Made by a program: the position numbers and the translations under genes. 64,000 nucleotides of DNA from JAFKKS01 sp039808325 (lineage in GTDB: Bacteria; Pseudomonadota; Alphaproteobacteria; Rhizobiales; Xanthobacteraceae), in contig JBDHSU010000002.1 of NCBI GenBank assembly GCA_039808325.1, forward strand, positions 18,016 to 82,015, written 5' to 3'. Positions 16,269 through 23,670 of the stretch are shown one piece after another. The stretch's first letter is position 1; the number at the start of each line of letters is the position of its first letter. Below the pieces are notes generated by a model. It did not search any database. It had not been told where the DNA came from and worked only from the letters and a program-made list of their open reading frames with translations.

Positions 16269-17363
16269 ATGCTGCGAGATAGCGAAGCCGAACCGAACCA
16301 GCCCGATGCCGCCACGCCACAGCCGGTTGTCGCCACGCTCACGCGGGCCGCGATCTTTCTCGTCGTAACCGTCGGCCCCGGAAAGGAGAACGAGGCCGCC
16401 GTGCGCGCCCTGTGCGCCGACCTCGCCTCGCTCCTTCGCGCCGTGGGCTTCCGCGACCTCGAAGGACGGCTGTCATGCGTCATGGCGTTTGGCTCCGACA
16501 TATGGGAGCGGCTCTTCGGCGCGCCGAAACCGAAGGATTTGCACCCGTTCCGTGAAATCCGCGGACAGCATCATGCGGTCTCGACGCCCGGCGATATTCT
16601 TTTTCACGTCCGCGCCGCCCGCATGGATTTATGCTTCGAGCTGGCGGCACAGATCATGAGACGGCTCGGCGCGGCAGCCACCGTCGCCGACGAAGTGCAC
16701 GGCTTCAGTTACTTCGACGAGCGCGACCTGTTGGGATTTGTCGATGGAACGGAGAACCCGGCCGGCCGGGCGGCGAGCGACGCCACGATCATCGGCGGCG
16801 AGGATGCAACATTCGCCGGCGGCAGCTACGTCATCGTGCAGAAGTATCTGCATGACTTGAAAGCGTGGAACGCCCTGCCCGTCGAGCAGCAGGAAGACAT
16901 CATCGGCCGGCACAAGCTGTCCGATATCGAGCAGCCCGACGCGATGAAGAAGCCATACGCGCATAACGTGCTTACTTCGATCGAGGAGAACGGCGAACAG
17001 CTCGAGATCGTGCGTGACAACATGCCCTTCGGCGACATCGGCAAGGGCGAGTTCGGCACTTATTTCATCGGCTATGCCCGCTCGCCGCGCAGGATCGAAC
17101 TGATGCTGGAGAACATGTTCGTGGGTAATCCCCCCGGCAACTACGATCGCCTGCTCGACTTCAGCCGCGCCGTGACCGGCTGCTTGTTCTTCGTACCCAC
17201 GGCAACCTTCCTGGAGAATGTTGCCGCCGACGACGCGGCAACGCCAATCGCGGCGCCGATATCGAAAGAAAGCGAAGCGACGGGCGAGACGCAGCCGCGC
17301 CCCTCCCCGCGCGACGGCTCGCTTGGGATCGGCTCGCTAAAGAAAGAGGCAGGACATGAATAA
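16269..17363 (+). CDS. DyP-type haem peroxidase with encapsulin-targeting C-terminus
   Basis: Haem peroxidase of the dye-decolourising family, predicted to be cargo of the encapsulin encoded next. The catalytic GxxDG motif is LLGFVDGTENP; the likely proximal haem His is in KKPYAHNVL, and the distal Arg/Asn pair is in IVRDNMPFGD. The ferredoxin-like fold and ~364-residue length match bacterial class B DyPs. The last 16 residues contain DGSLGIGSLKKE, the cargo-loading peptide consensus that docks inside encapsulin shells, separated from the enzyme by a flexible Pro/Glu-rich linker. I use ATG 16269; a TTG two codons earlier is open. The gene overlaps the encapsulin start by 8 bp. Confidence 0.95.
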   Translation: MLRDSEAEPNQPDAATPQPVVATLTRAAIFLVVTVGPGKENEAAVRALCADLASLLRAVGFRDLEGRLSCVMAFGSDIWERLFGAPKPKDLHPFREIRGQHHAVSTPGDILFHVRAARMDLCFELAAQIMRRLGAAATVADEVHGFSYFDERDLLGFVDGTENPAGRAASDATIIGGEDATFAGGSYVIVQKYLHDLKAWNALPVEQQEDIIGRHKLSDIEQPDAMKKPYAHNVLTSIEENGEQLEIVRDNMPFGDIGKGEFGTYFIGYARSPRRIELMLENMFVGNPPGNYDRLLDFSRAVTGCLFFVPTATFLENVAADDAATPIAAPISKESEATGETQPRPSPRDGSLGIGSLKKEAGHE

Positions 17364-18168
17364 CCTTCATCGGGAGCTCGCTCCCATTTCGGATGCGGCG
17401 TGGGCGCAGATCGAGGAAGAAGCCTCGCGGACCCTCAAGCGCCATCTGGCGGCGCGGCGCGTCGTCGACGTCGTCGGCCCGAAGGGTTTGAGTTTCTCGG
17501 CGGTAGGCACGGGCCATACCAAGCCTATCCCGGCGCCGGCCGACGGCATCCAATCCGTGCAACGCGAAGTGAAGGCGCTCGTCGAACTGCGCGTCCCGTT
17601 CGAGCTTACGCGAGCAGCGATCGACGACGTCGAACGCGGCGCGACCGATTCCGACTGGTCGCCGGTCAAGGAAGCGGCGCGCAAGATCGCCTTCGCCGAA
17701 GATCGCGCCGTTTTCGATGGATACGCCGCCGCCGGCATCCAGGGCATTCGCGAGGGCAGCAGCAATCCCAGCGTGGCGCTCCCGCCCAAGGCGAAGGACT
17801 ATCCCTCCGCCATCTCCCAGGCGGTCAGTCAATTGCGGCTTGCCGGCTGCAACGGGCCTTACGCACTGGTGCTCGGCGCCGATGCCTACACCGCGGCCAC
17901 CGGGGCGAGCGACGACGGCTATCCGATCATCCACCACATCGAGCACGTGGTGGACGGCGGTGTCATCTGGGCGCCGGCGATCGCCGGTGGCTTCGTGCTG
18001 ACGACCCGCGGCGGAGATTTCGAACTGGATATCGGCCAGGACGTTTCGATCGGCTATTCCAGCCATTCGAACACATCCGTCGAACTGTATTTCCTGGAAA
18101 CCGTCACCTTCCGCGTGCTGACGTCGGAAGCCTCCGTCGTGCTCGGCTCCGAGAGCAAGGCGCAATAG
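17356..18168 (+). CDS. Encapsulin nanocompartment shell protein (family 1)
   Basis: Self-assembling HK97-fold capsid-like protein that forms a protein shell around the DyP peroxidase. The N-terminus NNLHRELAPISDAAWAQIEE and the following EASRTLKRHLAARRVVDVVG are diagnostic for the linocin M18/CFP29 family, and the C-terminal stretch DISFG-like SIGYSSHSNTSVELYFLETV closes the E-loop/A-domain region. Length 270 is close to the 264-266 residues of characterised members. The ATG overlaps the DyP gene and is preceded by AGAGGCAGG, so shell and cargo synthesis are coupled. DyP-encapsulin pairs are known from actinobacteria and proteobacteria and are linked to oxidative stress. Confidence 0.95.
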   Translation: MNNLHRELAPISDAAWAQIEEEASRTLKRHLAARRVVDVVGPKGLSFSAVGTGHTKPIPAPADGIQSVQREVKALVELRVPFELTRAAIDDVERGATDSDWSPVKEAARKIAFAEDRAVFDGYAAAGIQGIREGSSNPSVALPPKAKDYPSAISQAVSQLRLAGCNGPYALVLGADAYTAATGASDDGYPIIHHIEHVVDGGVIWAPAIAGGFVLTTRGGDFELDIGQDVSIGYSSHSNTSVELYFLETVTFRVLTSEASVVLGSESKAQ

Positions 18169-18284
18169 GTACGCCAACAAGATCGGGGGCGCTCGCGTGC
18201 GGGGTCCCTCGTTCGGCGCGGAAGGACTGGGCGGATCGTGACCCAGCGGCTATCGTCCGGCCGCGTCCTTTGGAGGAATCACCG

Positions 18285-18515
18285 ATGTTGAAGCTGGCGG
18301 CAAAGACTGCCGTTCTCGCCGCGCTTGCCGCCGCTTTCGCGGCGCCCCCGGCAAGCGCCGTCACCGCGAAGGAAAAGAAGGCGACCTGCGAATTCGGCGC
18401 CGAAAGTCAAAAGCTCTCCGGCGCCGCGCGCAAATCCTTCATGACGAAGTGCATGGCGAACGAGGATCGCGGCGCCAGGAAGCAGAAACCGAAGGCCAAG
18501 CCTGCGGCGCAATAG
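18285..18515 (+). CDS. PsiF-like secreted protein
   Basis: A 76-residue exported protein: signal peptide LKLAAKTAVLAALAAAFAAP ending near PASA, then the PsiF-type unit KKATCEFGAESQKLSGAARK and SFMTKCM with two conserved cysteines, and a Lys-rich tail. PsiF is a phosphate-starvation-inducible periplasmic protein of unknown function in E. coli. The start has a clear TTTGGAGG site. It is 116 bp after the encapsulin gene and may have its own promoter. Confidence 0.82.
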   Translation: MLKLAAKTAVLAALAAAFAAPPASAVTAKEKKATCEFGAESQKLSGAARKSFMTKCMANEDRGARKQKPKAKPAAQ

Positions 18516-18541
18516 CCGCGGCCGCGCGCTCGGCGCCGGCC

Positions 18542-18778
18542 TCAGACCGGTCGCGCCGCCCCGCCCGGCACTTTGTGCTTCACGCGATTGGCGATCATCC
18601 GGTCGTGCAGCCGCGCGATCGTGGACGATCCCGTCTTGGTGAAAAGAAACGGGAAGATGCCGTGTATCAGGCAGGCGATGCCGCCGCCGAGCATGCGTAC
18701 GCCGAAGCCGAAGGCCGAGCCCATGTGCTCGAAATAGGTTTCGCCGACGGACCGGGGATGTTCGGTAAAAGCCTTCAT
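18542..18778 (-). CDS. DUF6356-like small membrane protein
   Basis: A 78-residue protein beginning MKAFTEHPRSVGETYFEHMG, with one or two hydrophobic stretches (GVRMLGGGIACLIHGIFPFL) and a basic C-terminus. This pattern matches a small family widespread in alphaproteobacteria (DUF6356), sometimes loosely labelled capsule-related; no function is established. The start ATG at 18778 is chosen because conservation begins there; a much longer frame continues upstream but runs antisense through two clear genes. It is convergent with the PsiF-like gene. Confidence 0.75.
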   Translation of the reverse strand: MKAFTEHPRSVGETYFEHMGSAFGFGVRMLGGGIACLIHGIFPFLFTKTGSSTIARLHDRMIANRVKHKVPGGAARPV

Positions 18779-18910
18779 GCTGCACCTCACACAGGGGGGA
18801 GCGGCAAAGGTGGCATGAGTCCACGAGTCTCCGTTTGCGTTCCGCAGCGCTAAACGGCATTGTCGCGCAAATACATTCCTCCAAACAGAAAAAATGAGGC
18901 ATCGTATTCC

Positions 18911-19372
18911 ATGGATGCCATTGATCAAAAAATCCTCGCCTGCCTGCAAACCAACGCGGCGATGCCGATCGAGGAGATCGCGGCGCAAGCCGGGCTTTCG
19001 GCCTCCCCCTGCTGGCGCCGCATCCAGAAGCTGGAGGCCGCGGGCGTCATCAGGGCGCGCGTCGCGCTCCTCGATCCAGCCCGCATGAATGTCGGCGTGA
19101 CGGTGTTCGTCGCCGTGCGCACCAATCAGCACAACGCGGAATGGGCGGAGCGGTTCTGCCGCGCGGTGCGCAAGATTCCAGAGGTGGTCGAGTTTTATCG
19201 CATGAGCGGCGAAACCGACTATTTGCTGCGCGTCGTCGTGCCCGACATCGCCGCCTACGATCTTGTCTATCAGCGGCTGATCAAGGTCGCGGACCTGTTC
19301 GACGTCAGTTCGAACTTCGCCATGGAATGCATCAAGTACACGACGGCGCTCCCGACCCACTATGCGTCGTGA
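18911..19372 (+). CDS. Lrp/AsnC-family transcriptional regulator
   Basis: Leucine-responsive-type regulator of 153 residues: N-terminal winged HTH (DAIDQKILACLQTNAAMPIE, then LSASPCWRRIQKLEAAGVI) and C-terminal RAM ligand domain ending in FAMECIKYTTALP. I start at ATG 18911 because Lrp proteins begin at MDxxDxKIL; an upstream in-frame start at 18860 adds 17 unconserved residues. The ligand is probably an amino acid. It lies divergent from the DUF6356 gene and upstream of a dehydrogenase gene. Confidence 0.92.
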   Translation: MDAIDQKILACLQTNAAMPIEEIAAQAGLSASPCWRRIQKLEAAGVIRARVALLDPARMNVGVTVFVAVRTNQHNAEWAERFCRAVRKIPEVVEFYRMSGETDYLLRVVVPDIAAYDLVYQRLIKVADLFDVSSNFAMECIKYTTALPTHYAS

Positions 19373-19413
19373 CGCATGTTTACGCTGAGCGCGCGCTTGT
19401 CTACGGTCCCCCC

Positions 19414-19440
19414 GGCGAGCGGATGGTCCATCCGCTCGCC
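19414..19440. other. Strong GC-rich hairpin after the Lrp gene
   Basis: GGCGAGCGGAT at 19414-19424 pairs perfectly with ATCCGCTCGCC at 19430-19440 around a 5-base loop, between the Lrp-type gene and the dehydrogenase at 19463. There is no T-tract, so an intrinsic terminator is doubtful; the stem ends 22 bp before the next ATG. Confidence 0.5.
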
Positions 19441-19462
19441 GTAACATGTCGGGAGAAGAACG

Positions 19463-20350
19463 ATGACGGACGCAAAGACGCCGCTCGGCTATATCGGATT
19501 GGGGCTCATGGGCCGGCCGATGACGGAACGGCTGCTTGCCGCCGGTCATCCCGTCACCGTCTGGAACCGTTCGCGCGAGAAGCTGGCGCCGGCGCTCGCG
19601 GCCGGCGCCAAGGAGGCGGCGACGCCCGCCGATGTTGCGCGCGCCGCCGATATCGTCTTCACCTGCGTCACCGACGACCGTTCCATGGACGCGATTGTTT
19701 TCGGCGAGAACGGTGTCGCCCAAGCCGGATCGCCAAACAAAATCCTCATCGATTGCTCGACGATCAAACCGGACGCCTGCCGCCGCATGGCAAAGCGCCT
19801 GCGGGACGAAACCGGCATGGGCTGGATCGATGCTCCCGTCACCGGCGGCACCGCCGGCGCGCGCGCCGGCAAGCTCGTCGTCATGGCTGGTGGCACGGAA
19901 GCCGATATCGAGCGCCTGCGGCCGATCATGACCGCCGTTTCGCAAAGCTTCACCCGCATGGGTCCGCAGGGCGCCGGGCTCGTCACCAAGCTTTGCAATC
20001 AGGTGATCGTTGCATGCGGCAAGGTGGTGCTGTCGGAAATGCTGCTGCTCGCCCGCGACGGCGGCATCGATCCGGCAAGCGTCCCCGCCGCATTGAAGGG
20101 CGGCTCCGCCGATTCCTGGCAGTTGCAGAACGAGGCGCCGCGCATCGCCGCGCGCGATTTCGACACGCCGCGCGGCACCGCGAACACGATCCTGAAGGAT
20201 CTCAACATCATTCACGCGTTCGCGCAGGAAGCCGGCACCGCCATGCCGGTGACGGCGCTCGTCAACGAGCTTTACCGCCTGCATATCGCGCGCGGCCATG
20301 GCGGCCGCGACTCACCGTCGATCTACGACACCATCGACGGCAAGCGGTGA
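19463..20350 (+). CDS. NAD(P)-dependent beta-hydroxyacid dehydrogenase (GarR/MmsB type)
   Basis: Oxidoreductase of the 3-hydroxyisobutyrate dehydrogenase / tartronate semialdehyde reductase family. The Rossmann motif YIGLGLMGRPM is at residues 10-20; the substrate-binding motif is DAPVTGGTAGARAGKL and the catalytic lysine is in GAGLVTKLCNQ. Length 295 is normal. The start has GGGAGAAG upstream. The preceding Lrp gene could regulate it. The exact hydroxyacid is not identifiable. Confidence 0.92.
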   Translation: MTDAKTPLGYIGLGLMGRPMTERLLAAGHPVTVWNRSREKLAPALAAGAKEAATPADVARAADIVFTCVTDDRSMDAIVFGENGVAQAGSPNKILIDCSTIKPDACRRMAKRLRDETGMGWIDAPVTGGTAGARAGKLVVMAGGTEADIERLRPIMTAVSQSFTRMGPQGAGLVTKLCNQVIVACGKVVLSEMLLLARDGGIDPASVPAALKGGSADSWQLQNEAPRIAARDFDTPRGTANTILKDLNIIHAFAQEAGTAMPVTALVNELYRLHIARGHGGRDSPSIYDTIDGKR

Positions 20351-20365
20351 CGCGGCGCGATCGGC

Positions 20366-21142
20366 CTACTCGCCGACGAAGACCGGCGAACGTTTCTCGA
20401 AGAAGGCACGGATGCCTTCCTCATAGTCCTTCGTCCCCTCGAGCGGGCGGCGGACCTTGTCGTTGAGCGCGATCGCGTCCTCGAATTCGAGATCGGTCCC
20501 GAGGTTGACCATCTGCTTGACACCCGCGAGCCCGAGCGGAGCGCACGATTTCATCCGGTTCGCAAGCTCGAAAGCCTTCGCCAACAATTCCGTGCGCGGC
20601 ACGACCCATTCGACGATACCGAGCGAGAGCGCTTCATCCGCCGGAATGCGGCGCGCGGTGAAGAAAATCTCCTTGGCGCGACCAGGCCCGATCAGCCGCG
20701 GCAGTGCAATCGCGGCGCCGGCGCCGGGATAAGCGCCGAGCGTCATTTCCGGGAAGGAGAATACCGCATCGGGTGACGCCATCCTCAAATCGCTGAACAA
20801 CGCCAGTTCGAAACCGCCACCGAGGCACCAGCCGTGGATCGCGGAGATCACCGGCTGCGGCATCGTCCACAACGCCTTGTTGACGTTCCACAGCCGCGTA
20901 CGCTGCGCCCACTTCTCGTCCGGCGTGAGCCCGCTGCGTTCGCGCAGATCGGCCCCGGCGCAGAACGCCCTCTCGCCGGCCCCGGTGATGATCACGGCAC
21001 GGACGTCGCGCCGCCTCGCGACGCTGTCGACGACCTGCAGCAGCGTCTCGGCAAGCGCGTTCGAAAGCGCATTCAACGCCTCCGGGCGATTGAGTGTCAG
21101 GAGCAGAACGCCGTCGCGCTCTTCTTGCAGCAGGATGGACAT
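20366..21142 (-). CDS. Enoyl-CoA hydratase/isomerase family protein
   Basis: Crotonase-fold enzyme of 258 residues. The oxyanion-hole segments AFCAGADLRER and GGGFELALFSD are present, and both catalytic glutamates of true hydratases can be seen (E in GGGFEL and E in FSFPEMTLGAYPGAG). This supports hydration of a 2-enoyl-CoA rather than a different crotonase reaction. It follows a MaoC-type hydratase gene in the same leftward unit and faces the acyl-CoA pathway genes starting at 21733. Confidence 0.9.
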   Translation of the reverse strand: MSILLQEERDGVLLLTLNRPEALNALSNALAETLLQVVDSVARRRDVRAVIITGAGERAFCAGADLRERSGLTPDEKWAQRTRLWNVNKALWTMPQPVISAIHGWCLGGGFELALFSDLRMASPDAVFSFPEMTLGAYPGAGAAIALPRLIGPGRAKEIFFTARRIPADEALSLGIVEWVVPRTELLAKAFELANRMKSCAPLGLAGVKQMVNLGTDLEFEDAIALNDKVRRPLEGTKDYEEGIRAFFEKRSPVFVGE

Positions 21143-21184
21143 GATCGGACCTTGACGTTGCGGGAGGGATTAAGGGGTATGGCA

Positions 21185-21601
21185 CTAGCCGATATAGGCG
21201 CGCACGTTGACCGCGACCGCGACCGTCTCGCCACGCTGGTTGGTGCAGGTCACATCGGCAAAAACACGCTTCTTCGTGTGATCGTATTCACGCACCTTGT
21301 ATTCCGTGCGGATCGTGTCGCCGAAGAAGACGGGCGCGATGAAGCGAACCCGATCATACCCCATGGATGCCGTGCGGCCGAGGTAGAGACGTGCCGACGC
21401 GGCAGACATGAAGCCGAGCAACAGCGTCCCGTGCGCCACCCGCGCGCCGAACCGGCCGCCTTTCATGTATTCCTCATCGATGTGGTTCGGCGAGAAGTCG
21501 CCGCTGATCCCGGCATACTGGTAGACGTCGGATTCCGACACGGTCTTGGTGAATACGGCGGAAGTGCCGATCGGGACTTCCTTGAACTCCGTCTCGCTCA
21601 T
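21185..21601 (-). CDS. MaoC-type (R)-enoyl-CoA hydratase
   Basis: Hot-dog-fold dehydratase of 138 residues. The hydratase-2 motif appears as YAGISGDFSPNHID, with the catalytic Asp and His, followed by GARVAHGTLLLGFMS. Such proteins hydrate trans-2-enoyl-CoA to (R)-3-hydroxyacyl-CoA. It is the first gene of a two-gene leftward unit with the crotonase at 20366 and is divergent from a GntR/FadR regulator, which may control both directions. Confidence 0.9.
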   Translation of the reverse strand: MSETEFKEVPIGTSAVFTKTVSESDVYQYAGISGDFSPNHIDEEYMKGGRFGARVAHGTLLLGFMSAASARLYLGRTASMGYDRVRFIAPVFFGDTIRTEYKVREYDHTKKRVFADVTCTNQRGETVAVAVNVRAYIG

Positions 21602-21670
21602 GAAGGGCCTCGGGATTGCGGAAACTGGGCCGCGCCGTGGCAGTTGACGCCGGCACGGATGACGTTCGAT

Positions 21671-21701
21671 AATTGGTATGACAACTAGGCCAATTGTACA
21701 A
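21671..21701. promoter_or_regulatory. Palindromic putative GntR/FadR operator in the divergent gap
   Basis: AATTGG at 21671-21676 and CCAATT at 21690-21695 form an inverted repeat around TTGGTATGACAACT, which resembles the TGGTnnnACCA-like sites of FadR-subfamily regulators. It is followed by the perfect palindrome TTGTACAA at 21694-21701. It lies between the MaoC gene and the regulator gene, 32 bp before the regulator ATG, fitting autoregulation. No binding evidence is available. Confidence 0.5.
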
Positions 21702-21732
21702 CCGACGCCTTACAAGCGCGGGTGGAGTGCCG

Positions 21733-22512
21733 ATGCAGGCAGAAGGCGGGGCAGTCGCGCTGGGCCATATGGCTCCCCTGCGGCAGGGCAAGCTGAGCGA
21801 ACAGATCTACGCTCAGATCTTCGGCCTGATCGCGGGCGGAGAGTTCCCGGAACAATCGAAGCTGCCGACGGAGAACGATCTCGCGCTACGCTTCGACGTA
21901 TCGCGCACGATCGTGCGCGAGGCGCTGGCGCGGCTGCGCGACGACGGCATCGTGATTTCCCGTCAAGGGGCGGGAACCTTCGTCAAGCGCCGGCCGGATA
22001 GCGCCGTGCTCAAGTTCGCGCCGCTCGGCAGCATCGCCGACATCCAGCGGTGCTTCGAGTTTCGCAGCGGCTTCGAGGCGGACATGGCGGCCTTTGCCGC
22101 GTCGCGGGCCGACGACGCCAGCGTCAAGCGCATCAGTCGGGCGCTCGAGACCCTCGACGACATCATCCGCAAGGGCAGCCTCGGCACCGACGCCGACTTC
22201 GATTTCCATTTCGCCATCGCCGAGGCCACCAGCAATCGCTTCTTCGTTTCGGTAATGGCCTCGCTACAGCCGCACATCGCCTTCGGCATGAACCTGTCGC
22301 GCAGCATGTCGCTGATGCATCCGGCGGCGCGGGTGAAGAACGTTCAGGCCGAGCATCGCACGATCTTCGACGCCATTCGCCAGCGCGAGCCGCAGCGCGC
22401 GCACGAGGCCATGCGCCGGCATGTCGAGAACGCGCGCTTTCGAATGTTCGAGGGGGAGAAAAACGAGAACTTGCGCAAAAGCGACAAGCGCGGCAACTTG
22501 TCTGATCACTAG
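21733..22512 (+). CDS. FadR-subfamily GntR transcriptional regulator
   Basis: Two-domain repressor: N-terminal winged HTH (GKLSEQIYAQIFGLIAGGEF, then LRFDVSRTIVREALARL) and an all-helical FCD ligand domain from about residue 95, with DFDFHFAIAEAT supplying metal-binding-type residues. Start ATG 21733 with GGTGGAG upstream; a TTG at 21694 would lie in the putative operator. 259 residues, normal. It precedes a six-gene transport and acyl-CoA catabolic unit, so its effector is probably the transported organic acid or a CoA derivative. Confidence 0.92.
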   Translation: MQAEGGAVALGHMAPLRQGKLSEQIYAQIFGLIAGGEFPEQSKLPTENDLALRFDVSRTIVREALARLRDDGIVISRQGAGTFVKRRPDSAVLKFAPLGSIADIQRCFEFRSGFEADMAAFAASRADDASVKRISRALETLDDIIRKGSLGTDADFDFHFAIAEATSNRFFVSVMASLQPHIAFGMNLSRSMSLMHPAARVKNVQAEHRTIFDAIRQREPQRAHEAMRRHVENARFRMFEGEKNENLRKSDKRGNLSDH

Positions 22513-22593
22513 ACCATGTGTTTAATTTATAGGATCACAAGGCTTCAAATTCCGTCGGGATGAGCCTCAATCAAGCGGGAGGATATTGGAATC

Positions 22594-23670
22594 ATGACGA
22601 AGCGCACGACGTTTTCTCCGAGCGGCACGCTGTCGCGGCGTAAGCTTTTACTCGCTGCCGGCGCCGGACTTGCCGCGTCGAGCCTTCCGCGCAGCCGTGC
22701 GCTCGCCGAAGCGAGCGCCGCGCCCGATCCGAAAGCCGCAGCGGCGGAAGGCCCGGTCGTCGTGTGGCACGGCGACCAGGAGGCGGATGTCGTCAAGTTC
22801 CTGCAGATCTTCACGGAAAAGACCGGCGTACAGACGGTGCAGCAGCGTCTCCTGCCCGGCGCCGCGGTGCCCAAGCTGGAGGCTGAATTCCGCACCGGAA
22901 ACGTCAGCGCCGATACCTACATGACGTCGGACGCCGGCATCATGGAGACCATGCGCAAGCAGAACCGGCTCGTCCGCTATGTGCCGAAGGAAATCGACGC
23001 CTTCGAGCCGATGTACCGCAGCGACGAGCCCGGCTGGTACACGTCCTACTACATCAACGCCGGCCCGATGATGTACGATCCGCGCTTCGTCAAGGAAGCG
23101 GAAGCGCCGAAGACTTGGACCGACCTCCTCGATCCCAAGTGGCAAGGCCAGATCGGGTTCCAGAACGCATCGGCGGGAACCTCATACGCGTTCTGGTTCG
23201 TGATGCGGGAGCTTCTGCCGAAGGATTTCTTCGAGAAGCTGACGGAGCGCAAACCGCGCGCCTACTCGTCCTCGACGCAAATCCAGCAGGACATCGAGCG
23301 CGGTAACCTCAAGATCGGCGGCCGCGTCAGCATCTTCCAGTATGTGAAGGCGATGCGCGCCGGCAATCCGGTGAAGGCCGTGTTCCCAGAGATGGGCACG
23401 CCGTCGGTCAATCAGGTCGTCGGCATCATCGGCGGCACCAAGCGGCCGAACGGCTCGAAGATCTTCATCGACTTCCTCACCTCGCGCGAGGGCCAGCAGC
23501 TCTGGAACGACATCCAGGGCTCGCCGTCGGCACGCAAGGACGTGAGCGTCGAGCACGTGCCGAACATCGCGACCACAAAGCTCCTGCTGCCGCTGAAATT
23601 CGACGAATATCAGGATCCGAAGCTGCGCAAGCAGTTCGTTTCCGTCTGGAACAAGATGACCGGCCTATGA
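22594..23670 (+). CDS. ABC extracellular solute-binding protein, Tat-type signal (FbpA-like)
   Basis: Periplasmic receptor of the importer encoded with the next two genes. The N-terminus carries SRRKLLLAAGAGLAA, a twin-arginine-like signal, suggesting folded export. The mature protein begins EGPVVVWHGDQEADVVKFLQ and belongs to the type 2 fold used by Fe3+- and small-organic-acid-binding proteins; 358 residues. Its stop overlaps the permease start (ATGA). A GGGAGGATATTGG site precedes the ATG. The gene context of CoA enzymes favours an organic acid over iron. Confidence 0.9.
   Translation: MTKRTTFSPSGTLSRRKLLLAAGAGLAASSLPRSRALAEASAAPDPKAAAAEGPVVVWHGDQEADVVKFLQIFTEKTGVQTVQQRLLPGAAVPKLEAEFRTGNVSADTYMTSDAGIMETMRKQNRLVRYVPKEIDAFEPMYRSDEPGWYTSYYINAGPMMYDPRFVKEAEAPKTWTDLLDPKWQGQIGFQNASAGTSYAFWFVMRELLPKDFFEKLTERKPRAYSSSTQIQQDIERGNLKIGGRVSIFQYVKAMRAGNPVKAVFPEMGTPSVNQVVGIIGGTKRPNGSKIFIDFLTSREGQQLWNDIQGSPSARKDVSVEHVPNIATTKLLLPLKFDEYQDPKLRKQFVSVWNKMTGL

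Noticed and set aside
18542..20299. A 585-residue leftward open frame antisense to the Lrp and dehydrogenase genes
   Set aside because: Only its last 78 residues (DUF6356-like) are protein-like; the rest is the antisense of two clear genes, a common high-GC artefact.
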